Below are positions 55,144 to 64,000 of a stretch of DNA of 64,000 bases, piece after piece. Where the stretch lies: the NCBI RefSeq assembly GCF_003854275.1, contig NZ_QTQP01000032.1:1-64000 (forward strand). The letters run 5' to 3'. The DNA comes from Burkholderia sp. Bp8963. GTDB lineage: Bacteria; Pseudomonadota; Gammaproteobacteria; Burkholderiales; Burkholderiaceae. The notes below the pieces were generated by a model that ran no database searches, was not told where the DNA came from, and was given only the letters and a program-made list of their open reading frames with translations. The first letter of the stretch is position 1, and every line of letters begins with the position of its first letter. Both the position numbers and the translations under genes were made by a program.

Positions 55144-56334
55144 TCAGCCGAGCAGCGCGTCGGCGAATTCCTCAGCACTGAACGGCTGCAGGTCCTCGAC
55201 CTTCTCGCCGACGCCGATGAAGTAGACGGGCACCGGACGCTGGCGCGCGATCGCGGCGAGGATGCCGCCCTTCGCGGTGCCGTCGAGCTTCGTGACGATC
55301 AGGCCCGTCAGCCCGAGCGCATCGTCGAACGCCTTCACCTGCGTGAGCCCGTTCTGGCCCGTGTTCGCGTCGATCACGAGCAGCACCTCGTGCGGCGCGC
55401 CGTTGTGCGCCTTCGCGATCACGCGCTTCACCTTCTTCAGCTCTTCCATCAGGTGCAACTGCGTTGGCAGGCGGCCGGCGGTGTCGGCCATCATCACGTC
55501 GATGCCGCGTGCGCGCGCGGCGCTGACCGCGTCGAAGATCACCGCGGCCGGATCGCCGCTCTCCTGCTGCACGACCGTCACGTTGTTGCGCTCGCCCCAG
55601 ACCGTCAGCTGTTCGCGCGCGGCCGCGCGGAACGTGTCGCCCGCGGCCAGCAGCACCGACTGGTCGAAGCTCTGCAGGTGCTTCGCGAGCTTGCCGATGC
55701 TGGTCGTCTTGCCCGCGCCGTTCACGCCCGCGATCATCATCACGAGCGGCTGCGCGCGGCCGAGCGTCAGCGATTTTTCGAGCGGCTGCAGCAGCTCGAC
55801 GAGCAGGTCGCGTAACGCGCCCTTGACCTGCTGCGGATCGGTCAGCCGGTCCGCCCGCACTTTCTCGCGCAATGCGTCGAGCAGGTATTCGGTCGCGTCG
55901 ACCCCCGCATCGGACATCAGCAGCGCGGTTTCGAGCTCCTCGTACAGATCCTCGTCGATCTTCGTGTTGACGAAGACGTTCGTGATGCTGGAACCCGTCT
56001 TCGCGAGCCCGGTTTTCAGGCGGGCGAGCCACGACTTCTTCGCGGACGGATCCTGCGCCGGCGGCGGAACGATCTCGACCGTCTCGACGACTTCGTCGCG
56101 GCCGTTGCCGGTCGGCGTGACCGTCATCACGACGGACGGGGCGGCCGGCCTGGCCGGTGCGGTAGGCTGCGCTGCGGGGGCTGCCGGTGTCGCGGGAGCG
56201 CTTGCGGGTGCCGAAGACGCGTCGGCCGGACGCGTGCCGGCGGGCTGCGCTTCCGGTTGCGGCGCGTCGGCCGGCAGCGATTCCGCGGGAGTCGGCTCCT
56301 GCGTTTTCTTGAATCGTTTGAAGAAACTGAACAT
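55144..56334 (-). CDS. ftsY: Signal recognition particle receptor FtsY
   Basis: A 396-residue SRP GTPase. A Pro/Ala-rich, variable N-terminal region of about 90 residues is followed by the NG domain: GVNGAGKTTSIGKLAKHL (P-loop), DTFRAAAREQL, MADTAGRLPTQ and TKLDGTAKGG. It docks ribosome-SRP complexes at the membrane. It is divergent from rsmD, a common arrangement. Confidence 0.96.
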   Translation of the reverse strand: MFSFFKRFKKTQEPTPAESLPADAPQPEAQPAGTRPADASSAPASAPATPAAPAAQPTAPARPAAPSVVMTVTPTGNGRDEVVETVEIVPPPAQDPSAKKSWLARLKTGLAKTGSSITNVFVNTKIDEDLYEELETALLMSDAGVDATEYLLDALREKVRADRLTDPQQVKGALRDLLVELLQPLEKSLTLGRAQPLVMMIAGVNGAGKTTSIGKLAKHLQSFDQSVLLAAGDTFRAAAREQLTVWGERNNVTVVQQESGDPAAVIFDAVSAARARGIDVMMADTAGRLPTQLHLMEELKKVKRVIAKAHNGAPHEVLLVIDANTGQNGLTQVKAFDDALGLTGLIVTKLDGTAKGGILAAIARQRPVPVYFIGVGEKVEDLQPFSAEEFADALLG

Positions 56335-56556
56335 GGTCTGGCGTCAGGAAGAGGGCAGGCCGCCGCTGGGCGCGCGGACTGTGTGCGGGCCGTCGCGCGA
56401 CCCCGTGCGGGCACGGCGCGCGATAGCCGAAGCCTCGCATTTTATCAGGCACCCGCGCAGCGCTCGCGCCAGCTTGTGGCGCCGCTTGTGGTAACGTGCG
56501 CCTGTTTGGCGGCGCGCCCCGTGCGCGCCCGGTCCCTGTCGTTCATTTTCCTTCGT

Positions 56557-57171
56557 ATGTCCCGTTCATCTTCCGGCCGCCCCGCGGCCTCCACCAGCCG
56601 CGGCAAGCCGCACACGATCCGCATCATCGGCGGCGACTGGAAACGCACGCCGCTCGCGGTGCTGGATCTCGACGGCCTGCGGCCGACGCCCGATCGCGTA
56701 CGCGAGACGCTGTTCAACTGGCTCGGCCAGGATCTTGGCGGGCAGCGCTGTCTCGACCTGTTCGCCGGCACCGGCGCGCTCGGCTTCGAGGCTGCGTCGC
56801 GCGGCGCGGCGAGCGTCGTGATGGTCGAGCGCCATCCGCGTGCGGCGCAGCAACTGCGCGCGATCAAGGACAAGCTCGGCGCGCGCACCGTCGAGATTGC
56901 GGAGGCCGATGCGCTGCGTCTCGCGGCCGGGCTCACGCCGGGCGCGTTCGACGTCGTGTTCCTCGATCCGCCGTTCGGCGATGCGGCGGTGCTCGAGCGG
57001 GCGATCGCGCTGACCGCGCCGCTCGTCGCGCCGGGCGGCATGCTGTACGTCGAGACGGGGGCGGAGCTCGACCCGGCCGCGCACGATGCGCTCGCCGGCT
57101 GGCAGATTGCAAAGCATGGCAAGGCAGGCGCGGTGCACTATCATTTGCTGCGACGCGAAAATGATGAATAA
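56557..57171 (+). CDS. rsmD: 16S rRNA (guanine(966)-N2)-methyltransferase
   Basis: A 204-residue methyltransferase for m2G966 in 16S rRNA. It shows IRIIGGDWKRTPL, RPTPDRVRETLFNWL, CLDLFAGTGALGFEAASRGA and the catalytic DPPFG near the end. ATG 56557 gives a short Ser/Arg-rich leader. It lies 39 bases before coaD on the same strand. Confidence 0.95.
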   Translation: MSRSSSGRPAASTSRGKPHTIRIIGGDWKRTPLAVLDLDGLRPTPDRVRETLFNWLGQDLGGQRCLDLFAGTGALGFEAASRGAASVVMVERHPRAAQQLRAIKDKLGARTVEIAEADALRLAAGLTPGAFDVVFLDPPFGDAAVLERAIALTAPLVAPGGMLYVETGAELDPAAHDALAGWQIAKHGKAGAVHYHLLRRENDE

Positions 57172-57711
<540 letters not shown>

Positions 57712-57758
57712 TGCGGCGCCGGTCGGCTTCTCCCGGAAGCCGACCACTGGCCTGATGA

Positions 57759-58037
<279 letters not shown>

Positions 58038-58086
58038 TGTGACGCAGGCCGGGCGGCATGCGCCGCCCGCGCCGTTTCCGGCTTCC

Positions 58087-59154
58087 TCAGCCCAGCAGGT
58101 CGCGCAGTGCCGCGACGAACGTGTCGCATTCGGCGTCGGTGCCGACGGTGATGCGCAGATGCTGGTCGATCCGCGGCAGCTTGAAGTGCCGCACGAAAAT
58201 TTCCCGTTGCTTCAGCCGCGCTGCGAGCGTGGCCGCATCGTATGCCGGATGGCGCGCGAACACGAAGTTCGCGGCCGACGGCACGACGTCGAATCCCAAT
58301 CCCTCGAGCGCCTGCGTGAGCCGCGTGCGGCTGTCGATCACGCGCTGGCAGGTTGCGCCGAAGTAGGCGTCGTCTTCGTATGCCGCTTGTGCGGCGACCT
58401 GCGCGAGCCGGTCGAGCGGATACGAGTTGAAGCTGTCCTTCACGCGGTTGAGCGCTTCGATCAGCCCGGCGTCGCCGAACGCGAAGCCGACCCGCATTCC
58501 GGCGAGCGAACGCGCCTTCGACGTCGTATGGACGACGAGCAGGTTCGGGTAGCGGTCGATCAGCGAGATCGCCGACTGTGCGCCGAAGTCCACGTATGCC
58601 TCGTCGATCACGACGGGAGACGACGGATTCGCGGCCGCGATCCGCTCGACGTCCGCGAGTGGCAGCGCGCGCCCGGTCGGCGCGTTCGGGTTCGGGAACA
58701 GCACGCCGCCCGCATCGTCGAGGTAGTCGTCGACGCGGATCGAGAAGTCGTCGGCGAGCGGCAGTGCGTCGTAGCGCACGCCATACAGGCGCGCGTAGGT
58801 CGGGTAGAAGCTGTACGTGATGTCGGGGAAACGCAGCGGCCGGTCGTGCTTGAGCAGCGCCTGGAACGTGTGCGCGAGCACCTCGTCGGAGCCGTTGCCG
58901 GCGAACACCTGTTCGGGCGCGATGCGGTGATGGGCGGCGACCGTCTCGCGCAGCTTGCGCGCGAGCGGATCGGGATAGCGGCGCAGCGTGTCGCCGGCGT
59001 CGCCGAGTTCGTGCGCGATCGCCGCGACGACACGTGGCGACGGCGGATAGGGATTCTCGTTGGTGTTCAGCTTGACCGGGTGCGCGAGCGCGGGCTGTTC
59101 GCCCGGCACGTAGGGCACGAGTTGCTGAACGACGTCGCTCCAGTAACGGCTCAC
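58087..59154 (-). CDS. hisC: Histidinol-phosphate aminotransferase
   Basis: A 355-residue PLP-dependent class II aminotransferase. Substrate and cofactor motifs are [35 protein letters not shown] and the Schiff-base lysine in [16 protein letters not shown]. It acts late in histidine synthesis. It stands apart from a his operon, so it may be a second hisC copy. GTG 59154 with CAGGAG upstream is chosen; ATG 59181 is possible. Confidence 0.92.
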   Translation of the reverse strand: MSRYWSDVVQQLVPYVPGEQPALAHPVKLNTNENPYPPSPRVVAAIAHELGDAGDTLRRYPDPLARKLRETVAAHHRIAPEQVFAGNGSDEVLAHTFQALLKHDRPLRFPDITYSFYPTYARLYGVRYDALPLADDFSIRVDDYLDDAGGVLFPNPNAPTGRALPLADVERIAAANPSSPVVIDEAYVDFGAQSAISLIDRYPNLLVVHTTSKARSLAGMRVGFAFGDAGLIEALNRVKDSFNSYPLDRLAQVAAQAAYEDDAYFGATCQRVIDSRTRLTQALEGLGFDVVPSAANFVFARHPAYDAATLAARLKQREIFVRHFKLPRIDQHLRITVGTDAECDTFVAALRDLLG

Positions 59155-59214
59155 CGCTAGGCTCCTGACAAGGTAAAACAACGAGATTACCTCATGCGCG
59201 GCAAAGCGGTGCGG

Positions 59215-59817
59215 TCAGTCGTTGCGATGCAGCAGCATCGTCGCGCGGTCGAGCTCGCCCTTGACGACCATCGGCATCACGGCAAGCGCACGTTCGATCG
59301 ACGCGTCGATCACGTCCTGCTCTTCGCGGCGCGGCGGCTTCAGCACGAAATTCGCGACGTCCGGCTTCGCGCCGGCGCGCGCGCTCTCGGGGATCAGGTC
59401 GCGCGGGTGGCCGATGCCGATTCGCAGCCGCCAGTACTGCTGCGACGACAGGTGCGCGGAAATGTCCTTGAGGCCGTTGTGGCCGCCGCTGCCGCCGCCG
59501 CGCTTCAGCTTGACGGTGCCGGGCGGCAGGTCGAGTTCGTCGTGCGCGACGAGGATCTGGTCCGGCAGGATCTTGAAGAATTGCGCGAGCGCGACGACCG
59601 ACTGGCCGGAACGGTTCATGTACGTCTGCGGCTCGAGCAGGTGGACTTCCTCGCCGTGCAGGCGGGCCTTCGCGTAAAAGCCGTGGAAGCGGCGCTCGTC
59701 GCGCAGCGTGGCGCCCGCTTCGCGGGCCAGCTGGTCGACCAGCCAGAAGCCGGCGTTGTGGCGCGTCGCGGTGTATTCCGCCCCGGGATTGCCGAGGCCG
59801 ACGATCAGTTTGATCAT
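59215..59817 (-). CDS. pth: Peptidyl-tRNA hydrolase
   Basis: A 200-residue Pth. The start [15 protein letters not shown] and [14 protein letters not shown] carry the catalytic histidine, and the [13 protein letters not shown] loop is conserved. It releases peptides from tRNA. ATG 59817 starts the mature fold; the frame upstream passes into the rplY terminator. It is downstream of rplY, the classical order. Confidence 0.96.
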   Translation of the reverse strand: MIKLIVGLGNPGAEYTATRHNAGFWLVDQLAREAGATLRDERRFHGFYAKARLHGEEVHLLEPQTYMNRSGQSVVALAQFFKILPDQILVAHDELDLPPGTVKLKRGGGSGGHNGLKDISAHLSSQQYWRLRIGIGHPRDLIPESARAGAKPDVANFVLKPPRREEQDVIDASIERALAVMPMVVKGELDRATMLLHRND

Positions 59818-59852
59818 GACGTTTCGAAGGCGGCAGCGGGCCGCCTGGGCGC

Positions 59853-59890
59853 AAAAAAAGAAAAACCCGCCGGGCAAGCCGCGGCGGGTT
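59853..59890 (-). terminator. Terminator after rplY
   Basis: An AACCCGCC / GGCGGGTT stem with an 11-base loop is followed on the minus strand by TTTTTCTTTTTTT. It separates rplY from pth, which may be reached by readthrough. Confidence 0.88.
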
Positions 59891-59926
59891 GCGTCGACCG
59901 TTTCGGAAAACGGATCGAAATGGCGC

Positions 59927-60532
59927 TTAGGCAGCCGGCGTTTCGCCTTCAGCCGCATCCGCCACGGCGCCAGCCGGCAGGGCTGCCGACGCGACGACCG
60001 GGTTTTCAGCGTCGACGTGCGCGGTCAGCGCGACGCCCTTCGGCAGTACGATGTCCTTCGCGTGCAGCGACTGGCCAGCTTCGATCTTCGACAGGTCGAG
60101 TTCGACGAATTCCGGCAGGTCGACCGGCAGGCACTCGACTTCGATTTCCGTCACGACGTGCGCGATGATCGCGCTTGCCAGCTTCACAGCCGGGCTCGTC
60201 TCGGCGTTCACGAAGTGAACCGGCACCTTCGTGTGCAGCTTCTTCTTCGAGTCGACGCGCTGGAAGTCCACGTGCAGCACGAGTTGCTTGAACGGGTGGT
60301 ATTGCACGTCGCGCAGCAGGACTTGCTGCGACTGGCCGGCCACTTCGAGGTCGAGGATCGACGAGTGGAAGGCTTCCTTCTTCAGTGCGTGCCACAGCGC
60401 GTTGTGATCGAGCTCGATCATTTGCGGCGCTGCTTCACCACCGTAGACGATACCCGTGGTCTTACCGGCGTTGCGCAGGCGGCGGCTCGCACCCGTACCT
60501 TGCAGTTGGCGCTCGAAAGCGACGATTTTCAT
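59927..60532 (-). CDS. rplY: 50S ribosomal protein L25 (Ctc type)
   Basis: A 201-residue L25 with the N-terminal 5S-rRNA-binding domain (residues 1-95; [20 protein letters not shown]) and the C-terminal TL5 beta-domain with an Ala-rich tail. This is the long form, as in many non-enteric bacteria. ATG 60532 begins MKIVAFERQ; a start four codons earlier is less likely. It follows prs in the same direction. Confidence 0.96.
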   Translation of the reverse strand: MKIVAFERQLQGTGASRRLRNAGKTTGIVYGGEAAPQMIELDHNALWHALKKEAFHSSILDLEVAGQSQQVLLRDVQYHPFKQLVLHVDFQRVDSKKKLHTKVPVHFVNAETSPAVKLASAIIAHVVTEIEVECLPVDLPEFVELDLSKIEAGQSLHAKDIVLPKGVALTAHVDAENPVVASAALPAGAVADAAEGETPAA

Positions 60533-60693
60533 GTGTTTCTCCATTTGCTGCCCGCGACCAGGCAGTAAAACGGGGCCGTCGACAGCGCGGCCCCCGATGA
60601 TACGGCCGGGGTTTCGTAAGTCCCGGCCGATTGTGCAAAAAGCGAAGCGTTGCCGCTTCGCTTTCTACGCATGCTTGACTTGTCGGTATCCGA

Positions 60694-61656
60694 TCAGGAT
60701 TCCGCGAACAGCGACATCACCGAATCGCCGCGGCGGATCCGCGAGAACGTCTCGGCCAGCAGGCTCGCGCTCGTCAGCGAGCGGATCTTCGAGCACGCCA
60801 GCGATTCTGCGGACAGCGGGATCGTGTCGGTGACGACCAGCTCGTCGAGCGCCGATGCGGCGATGCGCTCGGCTGCGCCGCCCGACAGCACGGGGTGCGT
60901 CGCATACGCGAACACCTGCTTCGCGCCGCGGTCCTTCAGCACTTGCGCTGCCTTGCAGAGCGTGCCGGCGGTGTCGACCATGTCGTCCATGATCACGCAG
61001 GTACGGCCTTCGACTTCACCGATGATGTTCATCACTTCGGCGACGTTCGCCTTCGGGCGACGCTTGTCGATGATCGCGAGATCGCAGTTGAGCTGCTTCG
61101 CGAGCGCACGGGCGCGGACCACGCCGCCGACGTCCGGCGATACGACGAGCAGATCCGAGTAGTTCTGCTTGCGCAGGTCGCCCAGCAGGATCGGCGTTGC
61201 GTAGATGTTGTCGACCGGGATGTCGAAGAAGCCCTGAATCTGGTCGGCGTGCAGATCCATCGTGATGATCCGCTCGACGCCGGCGATTTCCAGCATGTTC
61301 GCGATGACCTTCGCCGAGATCGCGACGCGCGCCGAACGCGGGCGGCGATCCTGGCGGGCATAGCCGAAGTAGGGGATGGCTGCGGTGATCCGGCCTGCGG
61401 ATGCGCGCTTCAGCGCATCGACCATGATCATCAGTTCCATCAGGTTGTCGTTGGTCGGCGCGCACGTGGATTGCAGGACGAAGACGTCCTTGCCGCGCAC
61501 GTTTTCCTGGATCTCGACCTGGATCTCGCCGTCGGAGAAACGGCTGACCATTGCCTTGCCGAGGGGAATACCAAGGATATTGACGACTTCCTGAGCAAGC
61601 GCGGGATTCGCGTTACCAGTAAAGACCATCAGGCCGTCATGGGCGTGGCTGCTCAT
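60694..61656 (-). CDS. prs: Ribose-phosphate pyrophosphokinase
   Basis: A 320-residue PRPP synthase. It makes phosphoribosyl pyrophosphate for nucleotides, His and Trp. Motifs are [56 protein letters not shown] and [13 protein letters not shown] (PRPP-binding loop). Two ATG codons are adjacent; the second (61656) is chosen, as AGG lies 6 bases before it. It is preceded by tRNA-Gln. Confidence 0.97.
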   Translation of the reverse strand: MSSHAHDGLMVFTGNANPALAQEVVNILGIPLGKAMVSRFSDGEIQVEIQENVRGKDVFVLQSTCAPTNDNLMELMIMVDALKRASAGRITAAIPYFGYARQDRRPRSARVAISAKVIANMLEIAGVERIITMDLHADQIQGFFDIPVDNIYATPILLGDLRKQNYSDLLVVSPDVGGVVRARALAKQLNCDLAIIDKRRPKANVAEVMNIIGEVEGRTCVIMDDMVDTAGTLCKAAQVLKDRGAKQVFAYATHPVLSGGAAERIAASALDELVVTDTIPLSAESLACSKIRSLTSASLLAETFSRIRRGDSVMSLFAES

Positions 61657-61701
61657 CATGCACCTGCTTCGGGCTTGGGCGGGAAAATGCGGGAAAATTT
61701 A

Positions 61702-61778
61702 TGGCAGGGGAGGAAGGACTCGAACCCTCGCATGCCGGAATCAAAATCCGGTGCCTTGACCAACTTGGCGACTCCCCT
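61702..61778 (-). tRNA. tRNA-Gln (anticodon TTG)
   Basis: Read on the minus strand, a 77-base cloverleaf forms. The acceptor is AGGGGAG / CTCCCCT with discriminator G and encoded CCA. The anticodon arm CCGGA-TTTTGAT-TCCGG carries TTG (reads CAA/CAG). The T-loop is GTTCGAGTC. It sits between ispE and prs, a conserved beta-proteobacterial position. Confidence 0.97.
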
Positions 61779-61829
61779 ACACTTAACTGAATCTTCGCCG
61801 GACTGTAGGCCATCCGACAAAGCAAAACT

Positions 61830-62711
61830 TCATGACGCGAAAGAGAAGAGCGGATGCTCGTTCAAACTCTCGGCAACTGCGCCATTCCAACCGGCGGGCA
61901 GTTTGGCTTTCACCGCTTCTGCCTCGTGCTTGCTGCGAAACACCGCAAACACGCTAGCTCCGGAGCCGGTCATCCTCGCGGGGGTCACATCATACAACCA
62001 TTTGACCACCTGCGCAACTTCCGCGTACTTACTTGTCACAACTTGCTGCATATCATTCCGACCGAAACTATCTGGCCATCCTGCGTCGCTGCTTTGTCGT
62101 GCAAGAAAGTCTGTAATTGTGACGGGCTTTGAATCTCTTGTCAACAACTTATCTGAAAATATTTCAGCAGTCGGGACATGAACGCTTGGCGTCACAACCA
62201 GGAACCAGCGAGTCGGCAATTCTACCTCAGCTAATTCTTCTCCGATACCCTCTGCGAACGCATTTTTTCCAAAAATAAAAAACGGCACGTCGGCGCCGAG
62301 TTTCACCGCGAGCGATTGCAATTCCGCGCGCGGCAGATTCAGCTGCCACAGACGGTTCAGCGCGAGCAGCGTCGTTGCCGCGTCGGAGCTGCCGCCGCCG
62401 AGGCCCGCGCCCATCGGCAGGCGCTTGTCGATCTCGATATCGACGCCGGCCGCGGTACCCGTGTGCGCTTTCAGCAGGTTCGCCGCGCGCACGACGAGAT
62501 CGCTTTCCTCGGGCACGCCGGGCACGTCGGTCGCGCGCGCGACCTTGCCGTCGTCGCGCAGCGTGAAGTGCAGCGTATCGCCCCAGTTCAGCAGTTGGAA
62601 CACGCTCTGCAGGTCGTGATAGCCGTTCGGACGGCGGCCGGTGATGTGCAGGAACAGGTTGAGTTTCGCGGGCGCAAGGCAGTTGCGCAGCGAGCGGGTC
62701 GAGTCGGTCAT
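61830..62711 (-). CDS. ispE: 4-diphosphocytidyl-2-C-methyl-D-erythritol kinase
   Basis: A 293-residue GHMP kinase of the MEP isoprenoid pathway. Motifs are [21 protein letters not shown] (PAKINLxL family site), the ATP loop [20 protein letters not shown] and [14 protein letters not shown]. The 3' half (about 61830-62290) uses visibly more A- and T-ending codons than the 5' half. Protein motifs stay intact throughout. It is downstream of lolB. Confidence 0.95.
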   Translation of the reverse strand: MTDSTRSLRNCLAPAKLNLFLHITGRRPNGYHDLQSVFQLLNWGDTLHFTLRDDGKVARATDVPGVPEESDLVVRAANLLKAHTGTAAGVDIEIDKRLPMGAGLGGGSSDAATTLLALNRLWQLNLPRAELQSLAVKLGADVPFFIFGKNAFAEGIGEELAEVELPTRWFLVVTPSVHVPTAEIFSDKLLTRDSKPVTITDFLARQSSDAGWPDSFGRNDMQQVVTSKYAEVAQVVKWLYDVTPARMTGSGASVFAVFRSKHEAEAVKAKLPAGWNGAVAESLNEHPLFSFAS

Positions 62712-62742
62712 GCTGGTGTCTGGTCGGGCAGGGTGCGCGTGC

Positions 62743-63363
62743 TCACTGGTCGAGCACGAGCTTGATGTCGAGCGGCGGCGTGGCGCGCACGAGATTCACG
62801 CGTTTGACGCCGGTGGCCGGCGCATCCGCATAGGCGATGTAGTCGATCGTCCAGCCATCCTGGCGGATCTGCTTGATGCGCGTGCCGTCGTCGGGATCAC
62901 GTACCGTCTGCGCGGGCGTCGCGGGCGCGGGCGTCGGCAGCAGCCAGTAGCGCAGGCCCGCGAGCGGCAGCGCGAAGCCGAGCGTGTTCTGCATCAGCTC
63001 GCCGACGTCCGTCGCGAATTTCGGCTGACGGTTCGGCAGCTCGAGCGACGCCTCGCGCGGCGACGACTTGACGACTGCGAGCGTCTGGCCGAGCGGGCTG
63101 CGCAGCTCGAGCAACACGTCGTCGCCGTGCTCCTGCCAGTCGAAGTTGCCGTACACGTTCTGCGGCTTGCCGAGGCGGTCGCTGTACTGCACCGCGAAGC
63201 GGCCGTGATAGGCGTGCGTCGCGGCGGTCTGCAGCGCGTCGGCGGACGGCGCGCTCGCCGACGGCGGCGTGCTTGCGCAGCCGGCAAGCGCGAACGCCGC
63301 CGCGGCCGCTGCGGCGGCACGCGCCGCACCGGAGGACAGGGAAAACATCCGGAATACCTGCAT
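62743..63363 (-). CDS. lolB: Outer-membrane lipoprotein LolB
   Basis: A 206-residue lipoprotein. A long signal sequence ends in the lipobox FALAGCAS. The mature part has [21 protein letters not shown] and the family C-terminus. LolB receives lipoproteins from LolA and inserts them into the outer membrane. The ATG at 63363 overlaps the TGA of the TPR gene (ATGA). Confidence 0.92.
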   Translation of the reverse strand: MQVFRMFSLSSGAARAAAAAAAAFALAGCASTPPSASAPSADALQTAATHAYHGRFAVQYSDRLGKPQNVYGNFDWQEHGDDVLLELRSPLGQTLAVVKSSPREASLELPNRQPKFATDVGELMQNTLGFALPLAGLRYWLLPTPAPATPAQTVRDPDDGTRIKQIRQDGWTIDYIAYADAPATGVKRVNLVRATPPLDIKLVLDQ

Positions 63364-64000
63364 CAGAGACCGTTGATCTGGAGGCGCTTGAGCGTCTGCA
63401 CGAGCGTGTCGTTGTCCGGCTCGAGCTTCTGCGCCGCACGCCACGCGGAACGCGCCTCGTCCTGCGCGCCGGTCCGCCACAGCACCTCGCCGAGATGCGC
63501 GCCGATTTCGGCGTTCGGCTGCAGGTCGTAGGCGCGCCGCAGGATCGTCGTCGCACCGGCCGTGTCGCCCATCCGGTACTTCACCCAGCCGAGGCTGTCC
63601 ATGATGTACGCGTCGTTCGGCGCGAGCGCGATTGCCTTCTCGATCAGCTTGCTGGCCTCCGACAGGCGCTGGTTGCGGTCGGCAAGCGAATAGCCGAGCG
63701 CGTTGTACGCCTGCGGGTTGTCGGGCTGCGTGCGGATCAGTTCGCGCAGCTGCTTTTCCATCGTCGTGTAGTGGCCGGTCTTCTCGGCCGCCATCGCATA
63801 GTCGTAGCGCAGGTCCGGATCTTCCGGGAAATCGTCGACTGCGCGCGACAGGCGCGCTTCCGCTTCGTTGTAGCGCTTCGCGGTGAACAGGATCGACGCG
63901 TCAGTGCGCGCGATCACGGCAGCATCGCGCGGATCGGTGACCGACAGGTTGTCGAGCACCTTGCGCGCTTCGTCGGTCTTGCCCTGCTTCTGCAGCAGCT
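63363..64000 (-). CDS. Tetratricopeptide-repeat protein, C-terminal part (partial)
   Basis: The frame is open to the end of the window, so the N-terminus is missing. The visible 211 residues form TPR helices, for example PQAYNALGYSLADRNQRLSEASKLIEKA-type units, here near the middle, each 34 residues long. It belongs with the large TPR protein that precedes lolB in Burkholderia. It is a scaffold of unknown partner, and its stop overlaps the lolB start. Confidence 0.87.
   Translation of the reverse strand, partial: LLQKQGKTDEARKVLDNLSVTDPRDAAVIARTDASILFTAKRYNEAEARLSRAVDDFPEDPDLRYDYAMAAEKTGHYTTMEKQLRELIRTQPDNPQAYNALGYSLADRNQRLSEASKLIEKAIALAPNDAYIMDSLGWVKYRMGDTAGATTILRRAYDLQPNAEIGAHLGEVLWRTGAQDEARSAWRAAQKLEPDNDTLVQTLKRLQINGL

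Noticed and set aside
61702-61829. Integrated element at tRNA-Gln
   Set aside because: No integrase gene and no repeated tRNA 3' end are visible. The adjacent low-G+C DNA is the conserved ispE gene itself.

Overview
The window looks like chromosome 1 of a Burkholderia species, most likely of the Burkholderia cepacia complex. This is judged from the high G+C content, the protein sequences and the gene order (gshA-gshB, secB-gpsA, ctaC-ctaD-ctaG-ctaE, lolB-ispE-tRNA-Gln-prs-rplY-pth). It is mostly core housekeeping DNA. I see no prophage, insertion sequence, CRISPR array or secretion island.

Layout. 1-5.8 kb: end of an ammonium transporter, glutathione synthesis (gshA, gshB), then a permease-less PTS (mannose-type IIA, HPr, enzyme I). 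5.9-14.7 kb: MoeB/ThiF-like adenylyltransferase, CtpA protease, GpmA, a membrane rhodanese, glutaredoxin 3, SecB, GpsA, a macrodomain protein, TrmL, ComF and a BioC-like methyltransferase. 14.9-25.4 kb: the aa3/caa3-type cytochrome c oxidase locus with its assembly factors (CtaG, SURF1, two Sco-like proteins, heme A synthesis). 26-30 kb: an orphan MetQ-like binding protein and a three-gene ABC importer. 30-35.4 kb: the SOS mutagenesis cassette imuA-imuB-dnaE2 behind a clear LexA box. 35.4-37.9 kb: hpnL-hpnI (hopanoid-associated). 38.3-45.2 kb: an N-acetylglucosamine operon (nagA, SIS deaminase, fused IIA-HPr-EI, nagE), preceded by an operator-promoter and by what appears to be the broken tail of its GntR regulator. 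45.3-48.5 kb: cytochrome bd oxidase (cydP-cydA-cydB-cydX). 48.8-54.2 kb: rpoH behind a perfect CIRCE element, pagL, an NTF2-like protein, a type-2 leuA with an apparent CUA-rich leader peptide, and ybiB. 54.4-64 kb: maiA, ftsY, rsmD, coaD, ferredoxin, hisC, pth, rplY, prs, tRNA-Gln, ispE, lolB and the start-less end of a TPR protein.

The most notable points are regulatory or concern gene decay. They are the nagR-like remnant next to an intact operator, the four-CTA leuA leader, CIRCE control of rpoH, an OmpA-like tail on cytochrome oxidase subunit II, a cysteine-less second IIB domain in NagE, a lower-G+C 3' half of ispE, and several short intergenic tandem repeats. Nothing here is convincingly a wholly new system.
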